A stretch of 64,000 bases of DNA, from the NCBI GenBank assembly GCA_029962745.1, contig CM057171.1:17988171-18052170 (forward strand). Reading direction: 5' to 3'. The notes under the pieces were generated by a model that saw only the letters and a program-made list of their open reading frames with translations, searched no databases and was not told where the DNA came from. The stretch comes from Echinometra lucunter (taxonomy: Eukaryota; Echinodermata; Echinoidea; Camarodonta; Echinometridae). Below, piece by piece: positions 1-12,069 of this stretch (the first letter of the stretch is position 1; the number at the start of each line of letters is the position of its first letter). The translations under genes and the position numbers were made by a program.

Positions 1-2990
1 AAGAGCGAGAAAGAGATGGGGCATTATGGACATGACCGCATTTAGCTGGACGGAAAGACTGGAAAGAGCCTTTATTATGAGCATGATGAGGGCGTTCGTC
101 TCCTCAGCCTTCTCAAGATGTTTCGAGTTTAGACGTTGGAGAGCAGGAAGCAGACTGGACTCTGTAGGAGATGACAAGGAAGTTCAAGATGAAACCGGGG
201 AAAGGGATTAAAGGGGGAGAAGCTCAAGGGGTCGGCTCCAGGATTGTCCGAAAGGGGGGTGCAGATCCCCCCCCCCTCCCCATCATTAACTGTTCATTCA
301 AGAACATGTCATTGCCGGAAAAGCCCGTTGAGAGTCCTGTGAAGGCTCTCCTGGCCGGGGTAGGAGCAAAAAGAAATTTTAGACAAATTTTAATAAATCC
401 CCTCGGAGTCTCCCAAGCACTCCACAACCCCGAAGTATTTTTGCACATGGAATAATAAACTAATTCCATTATATTTTAGCCTTAAGCAGGTTTCTTTTTG
501 TTTCAATAATGAGATGGTTTCAACCCCCCCCCCCCCCATTCCTCAGTGTTAAAACGGGGCGTAGGAAGGAGGTAAAGTGATATACATTCATTGACAGAAA
601 GTAAATGGTATAGGTGATTGACAAAAAGAGAAATTACAAACAGAACAATGGCGGAGAAGGGGCAGATTAAGGGTGGGAGGGGAAGATGAACTGGGTCCCG
701 TAATACTGGAAGGGCAAATGCTCCAGTACCCCTTTCCCTTTCCGCGGGATATTCATCTCGACTTAAATAAAAGAAGGCAAATCAGATTTCACGGTCCCTG
801 CCGAAATCATACGGTGTGGAAAATCGCACCGGTCACGCGTTTTACAAGAGAAACGTGATAACTGTATAAAGTCATAACACGCAATGATCATAAGACGTGC
901 GATGTTTATTACTTTCACACTTCTCATGTAAACTCAGAAAGGTTGCGAAAGGTTCACATAATGTTAAAATGTTTAAAACTACTTCTGCTTGTATGGCTTT
1001 ATGACTGACAGCTTGCATAAAATTTTCGTTTTATTTATGTCTCATGTGCAAGCTTTGAAATGTCGCAAAGGTTAGCGATAATGTTAAAACGGGTTTTTAT
1101 TTTGTATGGCTTTATGATTTACGATTTTTTTTTCTAAATTGTTACTTCCTTTTATGTCTTATATCACTGACGGATTTAGGGGAATTCGGCCCCTGCCCCC
1201 CCCCCCTTTAAGCCGAATGTTCTATACCTTATACGGATTAAGGACACACATGAAAGTGTAATCAATTCATTTCTTTTTAAACTTCGACCCCAAAGCCATG
1301 AGAAAATCTGATGACCGGTCCCCCAGTTGCTTACTAATAAGCATACACATGCTTTCTTAGCAGACAGGTAAAATAACTAACCATTTAACCATTTAACCTA
1401 GTGTTCACCACTTTGAAAACGACCACGACAAGTTCGGGAGAAGTAAACGTGTCAAGTACGAATTCGACGCTGAGCCACCCGGTCATGATCAACCATACAG
1501 GCAATTTAAAACAAAGTCAGAACTTGAAACTGAATATGGAGGCTTAAGCCTTCCGTCAGAAGCTTCCATATAGGCATACATGAATAAGAAATTATTGTGT
1601 CTAGAGCTCTTTGTTTTGCAGAAGCACGGATATTTCGGCAAACTTGCCTTCCCTAATCAAGCAGCTGCCCGACATCCCTTTTTAATCAAAGTCTAGTGAC
1701 GCCCTTTGAGAATGAGAAAGACCTGGAATAAAACGTACGTGTCGTGAGATCTTTGGAAGGTGACGCATTGTATACACAAACGTGAGCCTACAAAGCTTAC
1801 TCGTAATGAAATCCCGATGAAAAGACTGGACGACTCGTCACCTCCAAAGATGCATGAAAGAAAATCCCAGGTCTCTCATTTCACAGGCCCGATACACGAA
1901 CATCGACAGGATCAGGTAATGCATGGCATCAGTAAAGGGCGGTGTCCTGGTGTTACGGTATGGAGGGAAAGGGGCGATTGTTTCGGCGAAAATGCCCCCC
2001 CCCCCCCCTCAAGGAAAAATAAAAAGAAGTGAGAACCATCGGGGGGGGGGGGTGGGGGTGTCAGAGGTTTTGAAGATCTGGAAAACGTGCGGGTTTCTTT
2101 CTATATTTTCCCCTGCTAACCACCTTGTTGCTTGCGTGTTACCCATGCAGGGGGCAAAACCCACCTTTTCTGTACAACTGAAATGGCGAGATATAAAAAA
2201 AGTAGTCCTATATAGGTTCATTCTATGAGCAACATCTCTAGGGTGGACTACTCTTTCATCTGGTTGCATGGGGGTCCCGACCGGGGGGGGGGGGGTAAAG
2301 TTGCCCCCCTTGTGTTCCATGAATAATGCCATAGGGAAATTTTACAGTCAGAATATGTTTCTATACAATGTGAGTAAATCATTTATATAACATTCCACCA
2401 GGGGCAGACGATATAAATTCAAGCATAAACATGATTAAAGAGAAATTCATTGAGAAATTATCATCTTAATTTACTCATAATTTTTGCATATTATGCAAAT
2501 TAGACCGTTACATTTGATTATTTAAGAAAACACATGATTTCTTTTTAATAGCATATCATTATCACAATCAGAGGTGAAACAAAACTGTACTTTGTGGCTC
2601 TTTCCCACGACGGAGCCATCGAATCAAGGTTAGATACCTTTCCATAAGACTTTTTCAATCGGGCTATCATTTGCAAATCGCCAATGTTGACGTGTATTCC
2701 TTTCATCCATTTTCGGCAGCTGAAAATATTTTGAGAAAAGATATAGGCCTCCATTAAACTTCCATTTAAGACATTGCAGGTTATCAAATTCTTCTCTCAG
2801 GATTTCTTTTCTCTCTCAATTTCTATTTGTCCTTTTCTTTGATATTCTAATTCTACGGAGGATGTTGTTCCCCCACACCCCCCCCCCCTTCCCCGTGCCA
2901 CGCCAACCCCATCTAGCGCTACGCACATGCACTCATGCAATGATGCAAGGGAGTCAAACTTGATCAGCAACCATGGCAACCATGGTACAC
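1..2990. other. Non-coding stretch with G/C homopolymers
   Basis: I see no gene here. The reading frames are short and lack recognisable motifs. Several poly(C) or poly(G) tracts of 9 to 14 bases are present, near 270, 525, 1197, 1994, 2041, 2283 and 2878. The 900-1110 stretch repeats a loose theme (an aaggtt-like string followed by a run like ataatgttaaaa) twice, which suggests a decayed duplication. Confidence 0.6.
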
Positions 2991-3000
2991 TGACGCTCGT

Positions 3001-4040
3001 GTTCTGAAACAAGCTCCGGGTGGATGCGTTTTAAAAGTTTTGCGGGCACGCGAACGGTTCGCGAGGGATGCAAATGACCAAAAAGTGGCCAAGTCCAACA
3101 TTCGCATTTTTGTCTCCAAAAGTTTGCCAAACATTCGTAGGGGTTTGGAATTGTTCGTTTTCAATTTCGACGGGAGTACGAGTTTCAGGACAGGCTGAAA
3201 ATTTCTTGCGAACGTTTCCAACAACCCACGAACAATTATTGACGACGACTCTTCCGAAACCCCACAAAATTGGGCAAGCTTTTGGAGCCTATATTTGAGT
3301 ATCCCATTGAGCGGCGAACGCTTGCGAAGGTAGGGAGTTTGGGGTTTTGCCAGGGTTCGTAAAGGTCGGTTTTCACGGGGCACGCGAACGATTTGCGAAG
3401 GATGCAAATGTCGAAAGAGTGGCAAAGTCCAACATTCGCATTTTATGCTCCAAAAGTTCGCCGAACATGCGCGGGGGTTCGGAAGCGTCGCCAATTGTTC
3501 GTTTTTAGTTCGGCAGAATTTAAAAAAAGTTTGAAATTTATGCGAACGGTTCCCGCATCCCTCGAGCAATAACTGACAACGCTTCCGAGCCTCCTCCCAA
3601 GTTTGGGAATTTTCGAAGCATACAATTTTTTCGATATTCGCATCCTTCGCAAAAAGTTCGCGTGCCGGTGAAAACCACACTTTACGGTTTCAAAACAGTT
3701 CGCAGTTTTAATTGTCGCAGATACTTTTTCTTTTCTTCATGAATTTTGAACCTTTTCAAAATCATTTCGTTGATTTTTGCCAACATTCGTCAACGAAGAA
3801 ATTTTGAGGATGTTCAAAATTTCTTAACAAAAGAAAAAATACTTACGACAATTTGTTTGTGAAGTGTTCTGGCAACCGTTACGACCTTTTACGAACCCCG
3901 GCGAAACCCCAAATTCGCTACGTTCGCAAGCGTTCGCCTCTCTGTGGATACCCCCTTAAAATTATGATTGTTGAACTTCGCCATTTTTTCGACATTCGCA
4001 TCCTTTGCAAATCGTTTGCGTACCCGTGAAAACCGGCCTT
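3001..4040. repeat. Imperfect inverted-repeat element with GCGAACG modules
   Basis: A module near 3298-3424 (ggcgaacgcttgcgaa, then gggttcgtaaa, then gttttcacggg and gatttgcgaaggatgcaaat) recurs in reverse complement at about 3884-4038. Part of it recurs again in direct orientation at 3040-3110 and inverted at 3630-3675. The best-matching end is the ggttttcacggg/acgc stretch at 4015-4038 in reverse. This looks like a DNA transposon or foldback element that has duplicated its own arms. A 238-codon open frame on the minus strand (2964-3680) runs across it, but it has no domain I recognise and reads like translated repeat. No target-site duplication was resolved, so the ends are approximate. Confidence 0.5.
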
Positions 4041-4654
4041 GACTCGGTCACACGAAGGAGACCGACAACCGATCAACAAGGGGCCGAGCAAAAATTTTAA
4101 AGCCAGAAAATAATGACGAAGTATCGGTCGGCGTTGTGTTGAGGTGAAGTCGTTCTGTCGATGTGACTGAGGCGTTATGGATGACAAGTGACAGTGATAT
4201 CGACCCAGCTGCCCTTTTCATGATGAGGAAAAGAAAGAAAAATCTGAAAAGTTCGGATAGATTTACATTTCCAATCAAACCCTGACATATACTCGATATA
4301 TTTTTCCGCGCGAATTTTATGAATTTGGCGGGAAACCTTGTGTCATCGGGATCTTGCGAACAGTGACACCATGCACACATAGTCGGGATACATGTCGAGT
4401 TTTAATGAAATCTTGATGATAAGTTGTTTTCTTCTGAAGGCGCAGTCCATCATGAAAAAGACACCTTGATATCCACTAGATTTGAACTGGTCATGTGCAC
4501 TATGTTTGAGGGTGCAATATTAGGATTTGCCGTCAAATTTGTGATTAGCTCCTACCCCCCCCCCCCCCCCCCCACCCACCCACGGCCGACTGGGAGTGAG
4601 AATTGAGAATGCCCCAACCCCTCATTCACACCCCTTCTCTCTCCATCTCTTTCC

Positions 4655-4668
4655 CCTCGCGCTCTCTC

Positions 4669-4699
<31 letters not shown>

Positions 4700-4750
4700 G
4701 TCTCTCTCTCTCTCTCCCTGTCTCCCTCTCTCCCTCTTTCTCTTTCTTCA
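4655..4750. repeat. (CT)n microsatellite, imperfect
   Basis: CT-rich tract with CTGT interruptions, preceded at 4555-4575 by a poly(C) run and CCCA repeats. It has no coding content; long Arg/Glu-rich frames over it are artefacts. Confidence 0.9.
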
Positions 4751-4790
4751 GTTCTTTCCTTATTACCTGCTGACAGAAAAAAAGTATTGA

Positions 4791-5085
4791 CCAGGGGCAG
4801 GGGAACATTTTTGGAGTGAGGGCTGACACCCAAGCAGGCAGAGTCCAGGGGGAGCCCCCTGAAGCCCTCTGGTTTGTTTGTTTGTTTGTTTTTTGTTTTT
4901 TTTTTTGTATTTTGGTTTTTTTTCATGGTCTTACGAGCCTACATGAGCAATTTACATATTATTTTTTTTACAACGTGTAGTTTCTTTTATTTTTCTTTTA
5001 TTTTTCATTTCTAATCATATTTCTTATCTTTAATCAAAATTGTAGGAGTGCTGCACCCCCTCCCCCGCTTCCGCGGCCCCTATTG
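4791..5085. repeat. Dispersed repeat, copy 1
   Basis: Shares order and sequence with 22376-22632. Both start with a pyrimidine/purine-biased GC-rich head containing gccccctgaagccct or a close form. Then come a 'gagcctacatgagcaattt' type segment, a T-rich middle, and an end reading ccgcttccgcggcccct or ccgcttccacgacccct. It is about 0.3 kb, non-coding, and of unknown class. The similar layout in two unrelated places shows it is a genome repeat. Confidence 0.65.
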
Positions 5086-5309
5086 GGTTGACTGCATGCA
5101 TGTAAATTACATTATAAAACCATTTACATGTAGATCGCCGTGCCTTTACAAAACGCTGACAGCATGAAAAATACATCAAACATTTCCCCCTTTCTCGATC
5201 TATTGCAATATTACACTGTCTTTATATCGCATATCTAAATCATTTTTGTCAAGCTCAACGTGCGTGAAGAGCAAATAGCAACGGCTTATGATTGACATCG
5301 AGTTTGTTC

Positions 5310-5312
5310 TCG

Positions 5313-5391
<79 letters not shown>
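5310..5391. repeat. (CT)n microsatellite
   Basis: About 80 bp of almost pure CT with one CTTT interruption. Confidence 0.97.
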
Positions 5392-5395
<4 letters not shown>

Positions 5396-5399
5396 TTGT

Positions 5400-6715
5400 C
5401 AAGTCATTCCGTGCCTCAGCTAGCAAGGAGCAGGAGATAGTGAGCAAACGTTGACATTGGATCAACTTTCCGCGCAAAGCTTGAAATCACAAAATTTTCG
5501 TCGACTTATTTAGAAAAGCATGACCGATAGCCATATCCGCCACGATCGATCGGTCGTCTGCTAAATTGACCGTGTGAAGCAGTGTCAATGATTTGAACTG
5601 ATATACCTTGACATTTTCTTAGCGTGTCAGGCAGCATTTCGAAGATGATATGGAATCTGATACCAACTATTATATGGAACGACAGCTACTGCGTTGAACT
5701 GCATCTCATGTATCATGTGGGCCTTGCATTAGCTAGGCATCGGAGCACTGTCAAGCATTGAAATTCAATACTGACAGGACTATAGAAAAGCGATGACATG
5801 TTAAAATCTTGAGTTTTTAATATAATCATGTCCTTTACTCATTTTCTCCCTTAACTTCCTCAATTCAATAGTAGTACATGTAATTCACTTTATTCCTTCT
5901 CCGTTGTTAAAAATATCATCGATTTGGTTCTTTTTTAATGCATTCGATTTATTTAGGGGAAAAAAAACAACAACACATTATTCTACTGTTAAAGTTGCTT
6001 TGTCCGCTACAGCAAAAACGCATTTTCATGCACATTAACCACGTGAATCTTAATTGTCTTGATCATTTTCATATAAGATTTGTTTTCTTGGCTGTCCCGG
6101 TGAATTTAGCTGCAAGGCAATGGATTTTGAATTTGAATATTTACATTTAAAGAAGGCAGCATATTGCTATGTAGAAACGCTTTGAACACGCTTTTGAACT
6201 GTCTTGAATATTTGAAATATTGAGAAACATCTAGAAAAGAGAGAGAGAGAGAGAGATTGAGAGAGAGTGTGAGAAATTATATTTTCGTCTGCAGTACATG
6301 TATCAAATTACTAACGTATGTCCGAGCATTGACGGAGAAAGTACAGAAAGTCGTCCAGAATTATCACTGCGTAGCGACCATTGTGTCCATGGGGGTGCAT
6401 TATGATTCAAATGAATAAAATATGACCTTCCAAGAAAGTGCATTCTGCCATGTATCGTACATTGTATGCACGCATAAGGACATTGCATCGGTTGGGGGGG
6501 GGGGGTGGCAAGGACGTGGGCGGGGCAGGGATAAAGGTAAAGTGGAGCTGTCGGTCTTCCCTTCAAATACTCTGACTCTGTCCTCCTATTATCTCTCTAT
6601 CTCTCTCTCTTTCTTTCTCCGTACATCTATTCATCTATCTATCTATATCTCATTATATCTTTCTCTCTCTTGATCTCTATCCCGCACACCATCTCCACTC
6701 CTTATCACAGGGAGC
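5400..6715. other. Non-coding stretch, no gene seen
   Basis: AT-rich sequence with short frames only. It contains a short (GA)n run at 6237-6270, a poly(G) run near 6496 and CT/TATC-rich DNA at 6590-6680. Confidence 0.6.
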
Positions 6716-6724
6716 ACTCCTACC

Positions 6725-6945
6725 ATTTTGCACAGTTCACATGTATGCATGCAGGACAATGGCAAAGGCAATCACATTCCGACTTTCTGCAGTCCTCACA
6801 GGTAGACATTCGGCCCTGGGTGGAGAGTGGCAATGTATAGATAAATGTCTTGCCAAAGACGTCTATAGTGTCGCTGCAGCGGGACTCGAACCACAGTTTA
6901 TGTGATCTACAGTCCGAGAACGTATCCACTAGACCACTACACTAG
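6725..6945 (-). mobile_element. tRNA-derived SINE (antisense)
   Basis: Read on the minus strand, the segment starts with a tRNA-like head. An A-box-like TGGTCTAGTGG lies at about 6927-6943 and a B-box-like GGTTCGAGTCCC at about 6881-6892, spaced as in a tRNA. The SINE body follows, with tttggcaagacatttatct and cactctccacccagg, typical of animal tRNA SINE tails. These internal boxes would be the RNA polymerase III promoter. The body differs from the 9.1-kb and 25-kb SINEs, so it is a separate subfamily. Confidence 0.75.
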
Positions 6946-7250
6946 ATACAGTAGTGGCAAGAGAGATGCGCTGATTTGAAGGAAAGGGGGAAAGGACAGA
7001 AGGGGGCATACAGCTAAGCAGGGCAGCGAGTAAACATATTATACAAATCAAGTGCAGTGTCGAAAAGGTAAAAGCTTTTCAAGTCGCGCTTTGGAGAGGG
7101 AAAAGTCTATTTTCTAGTCCCTAGGTGTGCTTGGCGATACGTGTCCAGTGAGCATAATTCTAAGGGCGCATTTATCATGTTGTTAGCTCTTTTTAAAGAC
7201 CTAAAAGCAGCGTTCTGATACGCTGTTCTAGCTCAAATCGCAGCTGTGTC

Positions 7251-7738
7251 CTGACCAGGAGCTATGTTTTGTCAACATGTTCAAGGAGTTACAATATAGA
7301 CCTAACTCCTAATTGGTTTTGCAGAAATAGCTTCCAAAACACACTCAACAGGTGCTTTTCAAAACACAGTTTTGCGTTGAAAACGAGCTGTAAACATGGT
7401 ATATTAAACCGCGTTTCTAAAACCGTCTTCAAAACGCTGATTCCGGCTTCGCAATCTATAGAGCACCACGTTTTGCAGGTAAGAATCAGCGTTTCGATAC
7501 ACGTTTTGTTCAAAACGTGGTCATGGCCGGAGGTTTTTGTTTGTTTGATAGTTTTTTTTTTTCTTGTTTTGTTTTGTTTTTTAACTTTTCAAAACGCAGT
7601 TACAAAACGAAGAAGCAAGGTAGAACCTACAATTTGCCTGGAGAAAATAGCTATTAAAAGGGTATAAAAACAGCTTTTCAAAAGCACGTTACAACGGTGT
7701 TCAAAACGCTGATTTTTTTAAAAGCACACCCTGGTCAG
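7251..7738. mobile_element. Probable non-autonomous DNA element, AAAACG-rich
   Basis: The interval begins CTGACCAGG and ends CCTGGTCAG, its reverse complement. Inside, the motif AAAACG or its complement CGTTTT appears more than a dozen times in both orientations, for example at 7365-7375, 7430-7440, 7468-7475, 7500-7520, 7595-7610 and 7705-7712. Inverted ends plus many short inverted internal motifs fit a MITE-like or foldback element. I did not find a target-site duplication. Reading frames across it (132 codons plus, 74 minus) have no family resemblance. Confidence 0.45.
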
Positions 7739-7739
7739 G

Positions 7740-8515
7740 TATGCGATGTACATGTATGTGGTCCATAATCTGCTTGTTTTCGTCCAATGTGCCTATTTTA
7801 GTTTTAATATCCTATAAAGGGCCTGAAATGGGGGGGGGTGGAATGTATGGTCCCATTTGTTTACCCCTCAATATGCTCAAACCTCAAAACGGTCCAAAAT
7901 TTATGTGCACAATATATGCAATTCCATAAACATTGTTCTTACTGTTTTACATTCAAATCATAATTGTAACCGTCTCTCTATTGATCTTCTACGAAAAAAA
8001 TCTTTGTCTTTCTTTCTTCATGGTCTTTGTTTGTTTGTTTCTTTCTTTCTTCCTTCCTTCCTCCCTCCCTTATTATTTTTTTTTAATTCTCCCTAAAAAT
8101 TGAAGGCAGCAATCATCGATCGAGAACTGTCAAAACATTTCACTTCGAGCTACTTCATAATACCTTGGGGCATCAGATGCAATATTTTCAAGGAACCTTC
8201 CATTTTGTGTGTGTGTGTGTGATTTAACGAAAAAAAAAAATCATATGGAGGCATGAAATAGTATGCATTCACCCTTACATTTTCGAGAAGGAATTGGAAA
8301 TGGAAATGAAAATTACAGTCGAATAGATCGATCTTCCTTTCATTCTCTTGCTGTAAACGTTAATATTTCTTTGAGAAAGTGAGGACATGACTAGAATAAA
8401 ATAATTATTCGTTTCCCGCCCCCATCGAAAAACAACACTATTTCATTGTCACGTTGTACGTCATGACTTGTAGAATATGTAGTTCTCTAATGTTCACACT
8501 GCATCCCCAAAGGCG
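7740..8515. other. Non-coding stretch, no gene seen
   Basis: Mostly AT-rich unique-looking DNA. It includes CTTT/CCTT tracts at 8008-8070, a (GT)n run at 8207-8221 and short G or A homopolymers. Confidence 0.6.
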
Positions 8516-8575
8516 GCGCTACAAGGTGGCAGGGGCGGCCGCCCCCTCCCCGTGATCTTTCGAATGATCAAAAAA

Positions 8576-8687
8576 AGGAGAAGAAGAAAAAGAAGAAGAA
8601 GAACAAGAAGAAGAAGAAGAAGAAGAAGAAGAAGAAGAAGAAGAAGAAGAAGAACAAGAAGAAGAAGAACAAGAAGAAGAAGAAGAA

Positions 8688-8760
<73 letters not shown>

Positions 8761-8761
8761 A
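8576..8761. repeat. (GAA)n followed by (GAAA)n microsatellite
   Basis: About 115 bp of GAA units with a few AAC variants switch abruptly to about 70 bp of GAAA units. The flanks at 8510-8550 (GGCGGCGCT, then GGGGCGGCCGCCCC) and 8870-8885 (GGCGCCGCCCC) are GC-rich and mutually inverted. The microsatellite may therefore lie inside a decayed transposon. Lys/Arg-rich and Leu/Ser-rich frames here are translations of the repeat. Confidence 0.95.
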
Positions 8762-9109
8762 TATGCGGGAAGAGAGGGCAGAGTCATGCAACTGTGTAAT
8801 AGCCCTATTTGTTCATTTAAAACGTAAATAAACTCATCTGAGGGCCATTGCATTCCCCCCTCAAAATATCCTGGCGCCGCCCCGGCATTGTCCACCCTCG
8901 CTTCTACCCGTTAGAACAATGATAAAGAAGCAGCAAAGAGGAAGAAGAAGAAGAAATATGAAAACAGGAAGGAGAGAAGAGAAAGTGGAATAGTTGAATA
9001 TAGAAGAGGCGAAGGAGAATTAAGAAGAGTGGTGAAGGAGGAAGGAAAGATGAAAGAGAAGCAGTGCAGGAAGATGAGAATAGGGAGGAGAATAAGAGAA
9101 GTCCGAGAT

Positions 9110-9452
9110 CTGTGGTGCTGTGGTCCAGTGGATAAGTCTCTGGACTCTGAACCACGAGGTACGGGGTTCGAATCCCTGTTGCACTTGCAGCACTAATTGT
9201 CCTTACATTTGCCACACTCGACCCAGGTGTAGTAATACCTGGTAGGATTTATTCCTTGAATCCACCAAGCGCTATATAAGGTAGCCGTGCTAAAGCCAGG
9301 GTAATAATGCGATAGCAGGACCCTCTGGGAGAACAGTACATAATACCATCGAGGTAAATCTACCTCCATGATAATACTGAAGAGGCTATCCTGGGTAAAC
9401 AAACATATCATTATTATTACTATTATTATCATTATCACTAATTATTATCATC
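9110..9452 (+). mobile_element. tRNA-derived SINE with (ATT)n tail
   Basis: The head at 9113-9182 resembles a tRNA: A box TGGTCCAGTGG, an anticodon-arm region resembling tRNA-Gln (loop CTCTGAA), and B box GGTTCGAATCCC. The body contains cactcgacccaggtgtag, ggtaggatttattccttgaat, ctgggagaacagtacat and gaggctatcctgggtaaac, and ends in ATT repeats. The same body occurs at 25309-25800, and its 3' part at 17082-17203. Transcription would be by RNA polymerase III from the internal boxes, with mobility depending on a partner LINE. This is the least disrupted copy of the family in the window. Confidence 0.85.
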
Positions 9453-9877
9453 ATTATATACGGACTGGATCCTGTTTTTTAATGATAGTAATGATAATAA
9501 TGATAATAACAATAATAATGATAATAATGACACTTAATTGATTAATTATTATAATTATTGTTATCATTATTATCTTCACTGTAGTGCTGGGATGAGATGA
9601 AGGAAAATTTGTGAGCTTTGAGCACTTTGATGTCATTTTGGAAGAATATTCATAGTATGAATGAAGAGGATTGCTCTTCAAATACCATATGTTTGAAATA
9701 TGACAAGAACTTTATCTTTATTCTTCGGCCCTAGCATAGTGTGTAGTCCCAAGCTAGTATATACCCATTTTGAATTGTTTCCTAACCACCATTTCCCAAT
9801 TGCTTTGAATGAATCAGTTTCTTTTACACCGTAATCGCATGACCAGAAACATCAAGTTTAATTTGAAGATGATGATG

Positions 9878-10377
9878 NNNNNNNNNNNNNNNNNNNNNNN
9901 NNNNNNNNNNNNNNNNNNNNNNNNNNNNNNNNNNNNNNNNNNNNNNNNNNNNNNNNNNNNNNNNNNNNNNNNNNNNNNNNNNNNNNNNNNNNNNNNNNNN
10001 NNNNNNNNNNNNNNNNNNNNNNNNNNNNNNNNNNNNNNNNNNNNNNNNNNNNNNNNNNNNNNNNNNNNNNNNNNNNNNNNNNNNNNNNNNNNNNNNNNNN
10101 NNNNNNNNNNNNNNNNNNNNNNNNNNNNNNNNNNNNNNNNNNNNNNNNNNNNNNNNNNNNNNNNNNNNNNNNNNNNNNNNNNNNNNNNNNNNNNNNNNNN
10201 NNNNNNNNNNNNNNNNNNNNNNNNNNNNNNNNNNNNNNNNNNNNNNNNNNNNNNNNNNNNNNNNNNNNNNNNNNNNNNNNNNNNNNNNNNNNNNNNNNNN
10301 NNNNNNNNNNNNNNNNNNNNNNNNNNNNNNNNNNNNNNNNNNNNNNNNNNNNNNNNNNNNNNNNNNNNNNNNNNNNN
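9878..10377. other. Assembly gap, exactly 500 N
   Basis: Exactly 500 consecutive N, a conventional fixed-size scaffold gap, so true length is unknown. The left flank ends in GATGATGATG, which suggests a simple repeat helped break the assembly. The four open frames spanning the N run are artefacts. Confidence 1.
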
Positions 10378-10379
10378 GA

Positions 10380-10534
10380 CATCTCTCGAACTCGTGCCCC
10401 CTAGTAAATGCTCTTGAACATGTTGAATGTATAGTGTATCTCCGGTACTTATGACATATTTGTTTGTCCATTTCAACCATCAGCGTTTCATTTTAAAAAA
10501 TGTGTGTGTGTGTGTTGTGTGTGTATGTGTTTTG

Positions 10535-10580
<46 letters not shown>

Positions 10581-11955
10581 TGTATAATGATCCAAAATGT
10601 GAATCTTATTTCACTACATTTTGTTTGGATTTGATGTGTACTGTACATCACTGGCGCAACTACAGTTGTACATGTCTAATAACAAACATAAAAAAGAAAG
10701 AAAGGAAAGGAAGAGAGAGAGAGAGAGAGAGAGATAAAAAGAAAAGAGCGGTTAGAAGAAGAGCTAAGAAGATGAAAGGACCCCTCCTCCCACCTTCCCT
10801 AATCAATGGCGTTGTAAATTCGTATGTTATTTTCCTAGTTGGACATGTGCGCCCCCCCCCCCCCCTATGATGCCAGTGCCCCTCACTAGTTTGAATTACG
10901 CTATGGCTACACCTCTGCTCTATGCATCTTCATTCCTGACGCAACGACTGGGGTGAAAACCTATTGCCTCATTTCCTGCTATCGATTGCAATGTTGTGAT
11001 AGCAGAATCACATCTACGCGCGCTTTCTTAATGTTGTCGTCTGCTTCTCGTCCAATCAAGCACATTGAATCCATCGTACCTGAATACAGATGAAAACCAG
11101 GGACTTGATTGTTCGACACATTTGAAGCATGTACAATTGACTTGCGTCTCCCTCTTTTGTGAATATTCACTGATATGGAATATAATCTTGACATTTAACC
11201 ATACATGCAAACGTGAACTTTATGATCGCGATCGCTGTGTGCAGTTCTTGTGTTGTCTGCCTTCTCACATCTAGGATTTGACTGTTTCGGCTGCAGTTTC
11301 TTTAATCCTGGATCAAGCTATCACTCTCAGTTGATAATGAAGGTGAAGTGATTGTGAACTACCCCTTGGATTATTCATTTTAGGCTGCTATTCAACTCAG
11401 TGCCATCTGTATTTTGAAGGTAAGAAATTTTTCTGTGTTCGAATCGTGATTGTATCCATTAAGGCAATAAAGCCAAGTTCATAAAGTTAGCGAAGTGTTG
11501 AAGTGTCGCCAACTTCATTACAGTTTCCTCGGCAACGACACACTTGTCACTTATCATCCTGTCATTGCTTGCACGTTCATCGCTATATATAAACATTTTT
11601 TTTTTATTAAGACTAACTTAGGTAGAGCGGTTATGTCATGAAATGTCAATGATAAGGCCAAGTAAAATTGATTCCTTGTTTCTCGTCCGGATACTTTCAA
11701 CCTGAGGAGGAGGGGGTTCCATGCTATGTGATATTTGATATTTTTTGTACACGAAATGCTATTCGGAAACTAGGAATTATTTTTATTTGGCCTAAATTGT
11801 CAGTTTTGAGCCCACATCCCAGTGGGTTCATGGTGATGAAATTCGGTTTATTTTAAGATATTAGGAACAGTAGGTAGGCGACGGGACAGCTTTAATAATG
11901 AGAATAATACCTGATTCAATTCAAAATTCCAAAAAAGAACAACAAACAAAAGCTT
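10380..11955. other. Non-coding stretch with short repeats
   Basis: It contains (TG)n at 10501-10530, TTTTG units at 10531-10560, poly(T)/poly(G) at 10560-10580, (GA)n at 10714-10735 and poly(C) at 10851-10864. No frame has a recognisable domain, and I see no convincing exon. Confidence 0.6.
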
Positions 11956-11957
11956 GA

Positions 11958-11958
11958 A

Positions 11959-11991
<33 letters not shown>

Positions 11992-12066
11992 AGAGGGGAG
12001 GGGGAGAGGGGGGAGGGGGGAGGGGGGGGGGGAGGGGGGGGGGGGGGAGAGGGGGGGGGGAGAGAG
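11958..12066. repeat. (GA)n joined to interrupted poly(G)
   Basis: About 28 bp of GA repeat runs straight into about 75 bp of G tracts separated by single or few A bases. It is a pure polypurine strand of over 100 bp. The Pro/Leu/Ser-rich minus-strand frame over it is an artefact. Confidence 0.97.
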
Positions 12067-12069
12067 AAA

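Noticed and set aside
2964..3680. 238-codon minus-strand open frame
   Set aside because: It spans the inverted-repeat element, shows no domain, and overlapping frames on both strands are similarly open.
9809..10480. Open frames of 174 to 220 codons across the gap
   Set aside because: They consist almost entirely of N.
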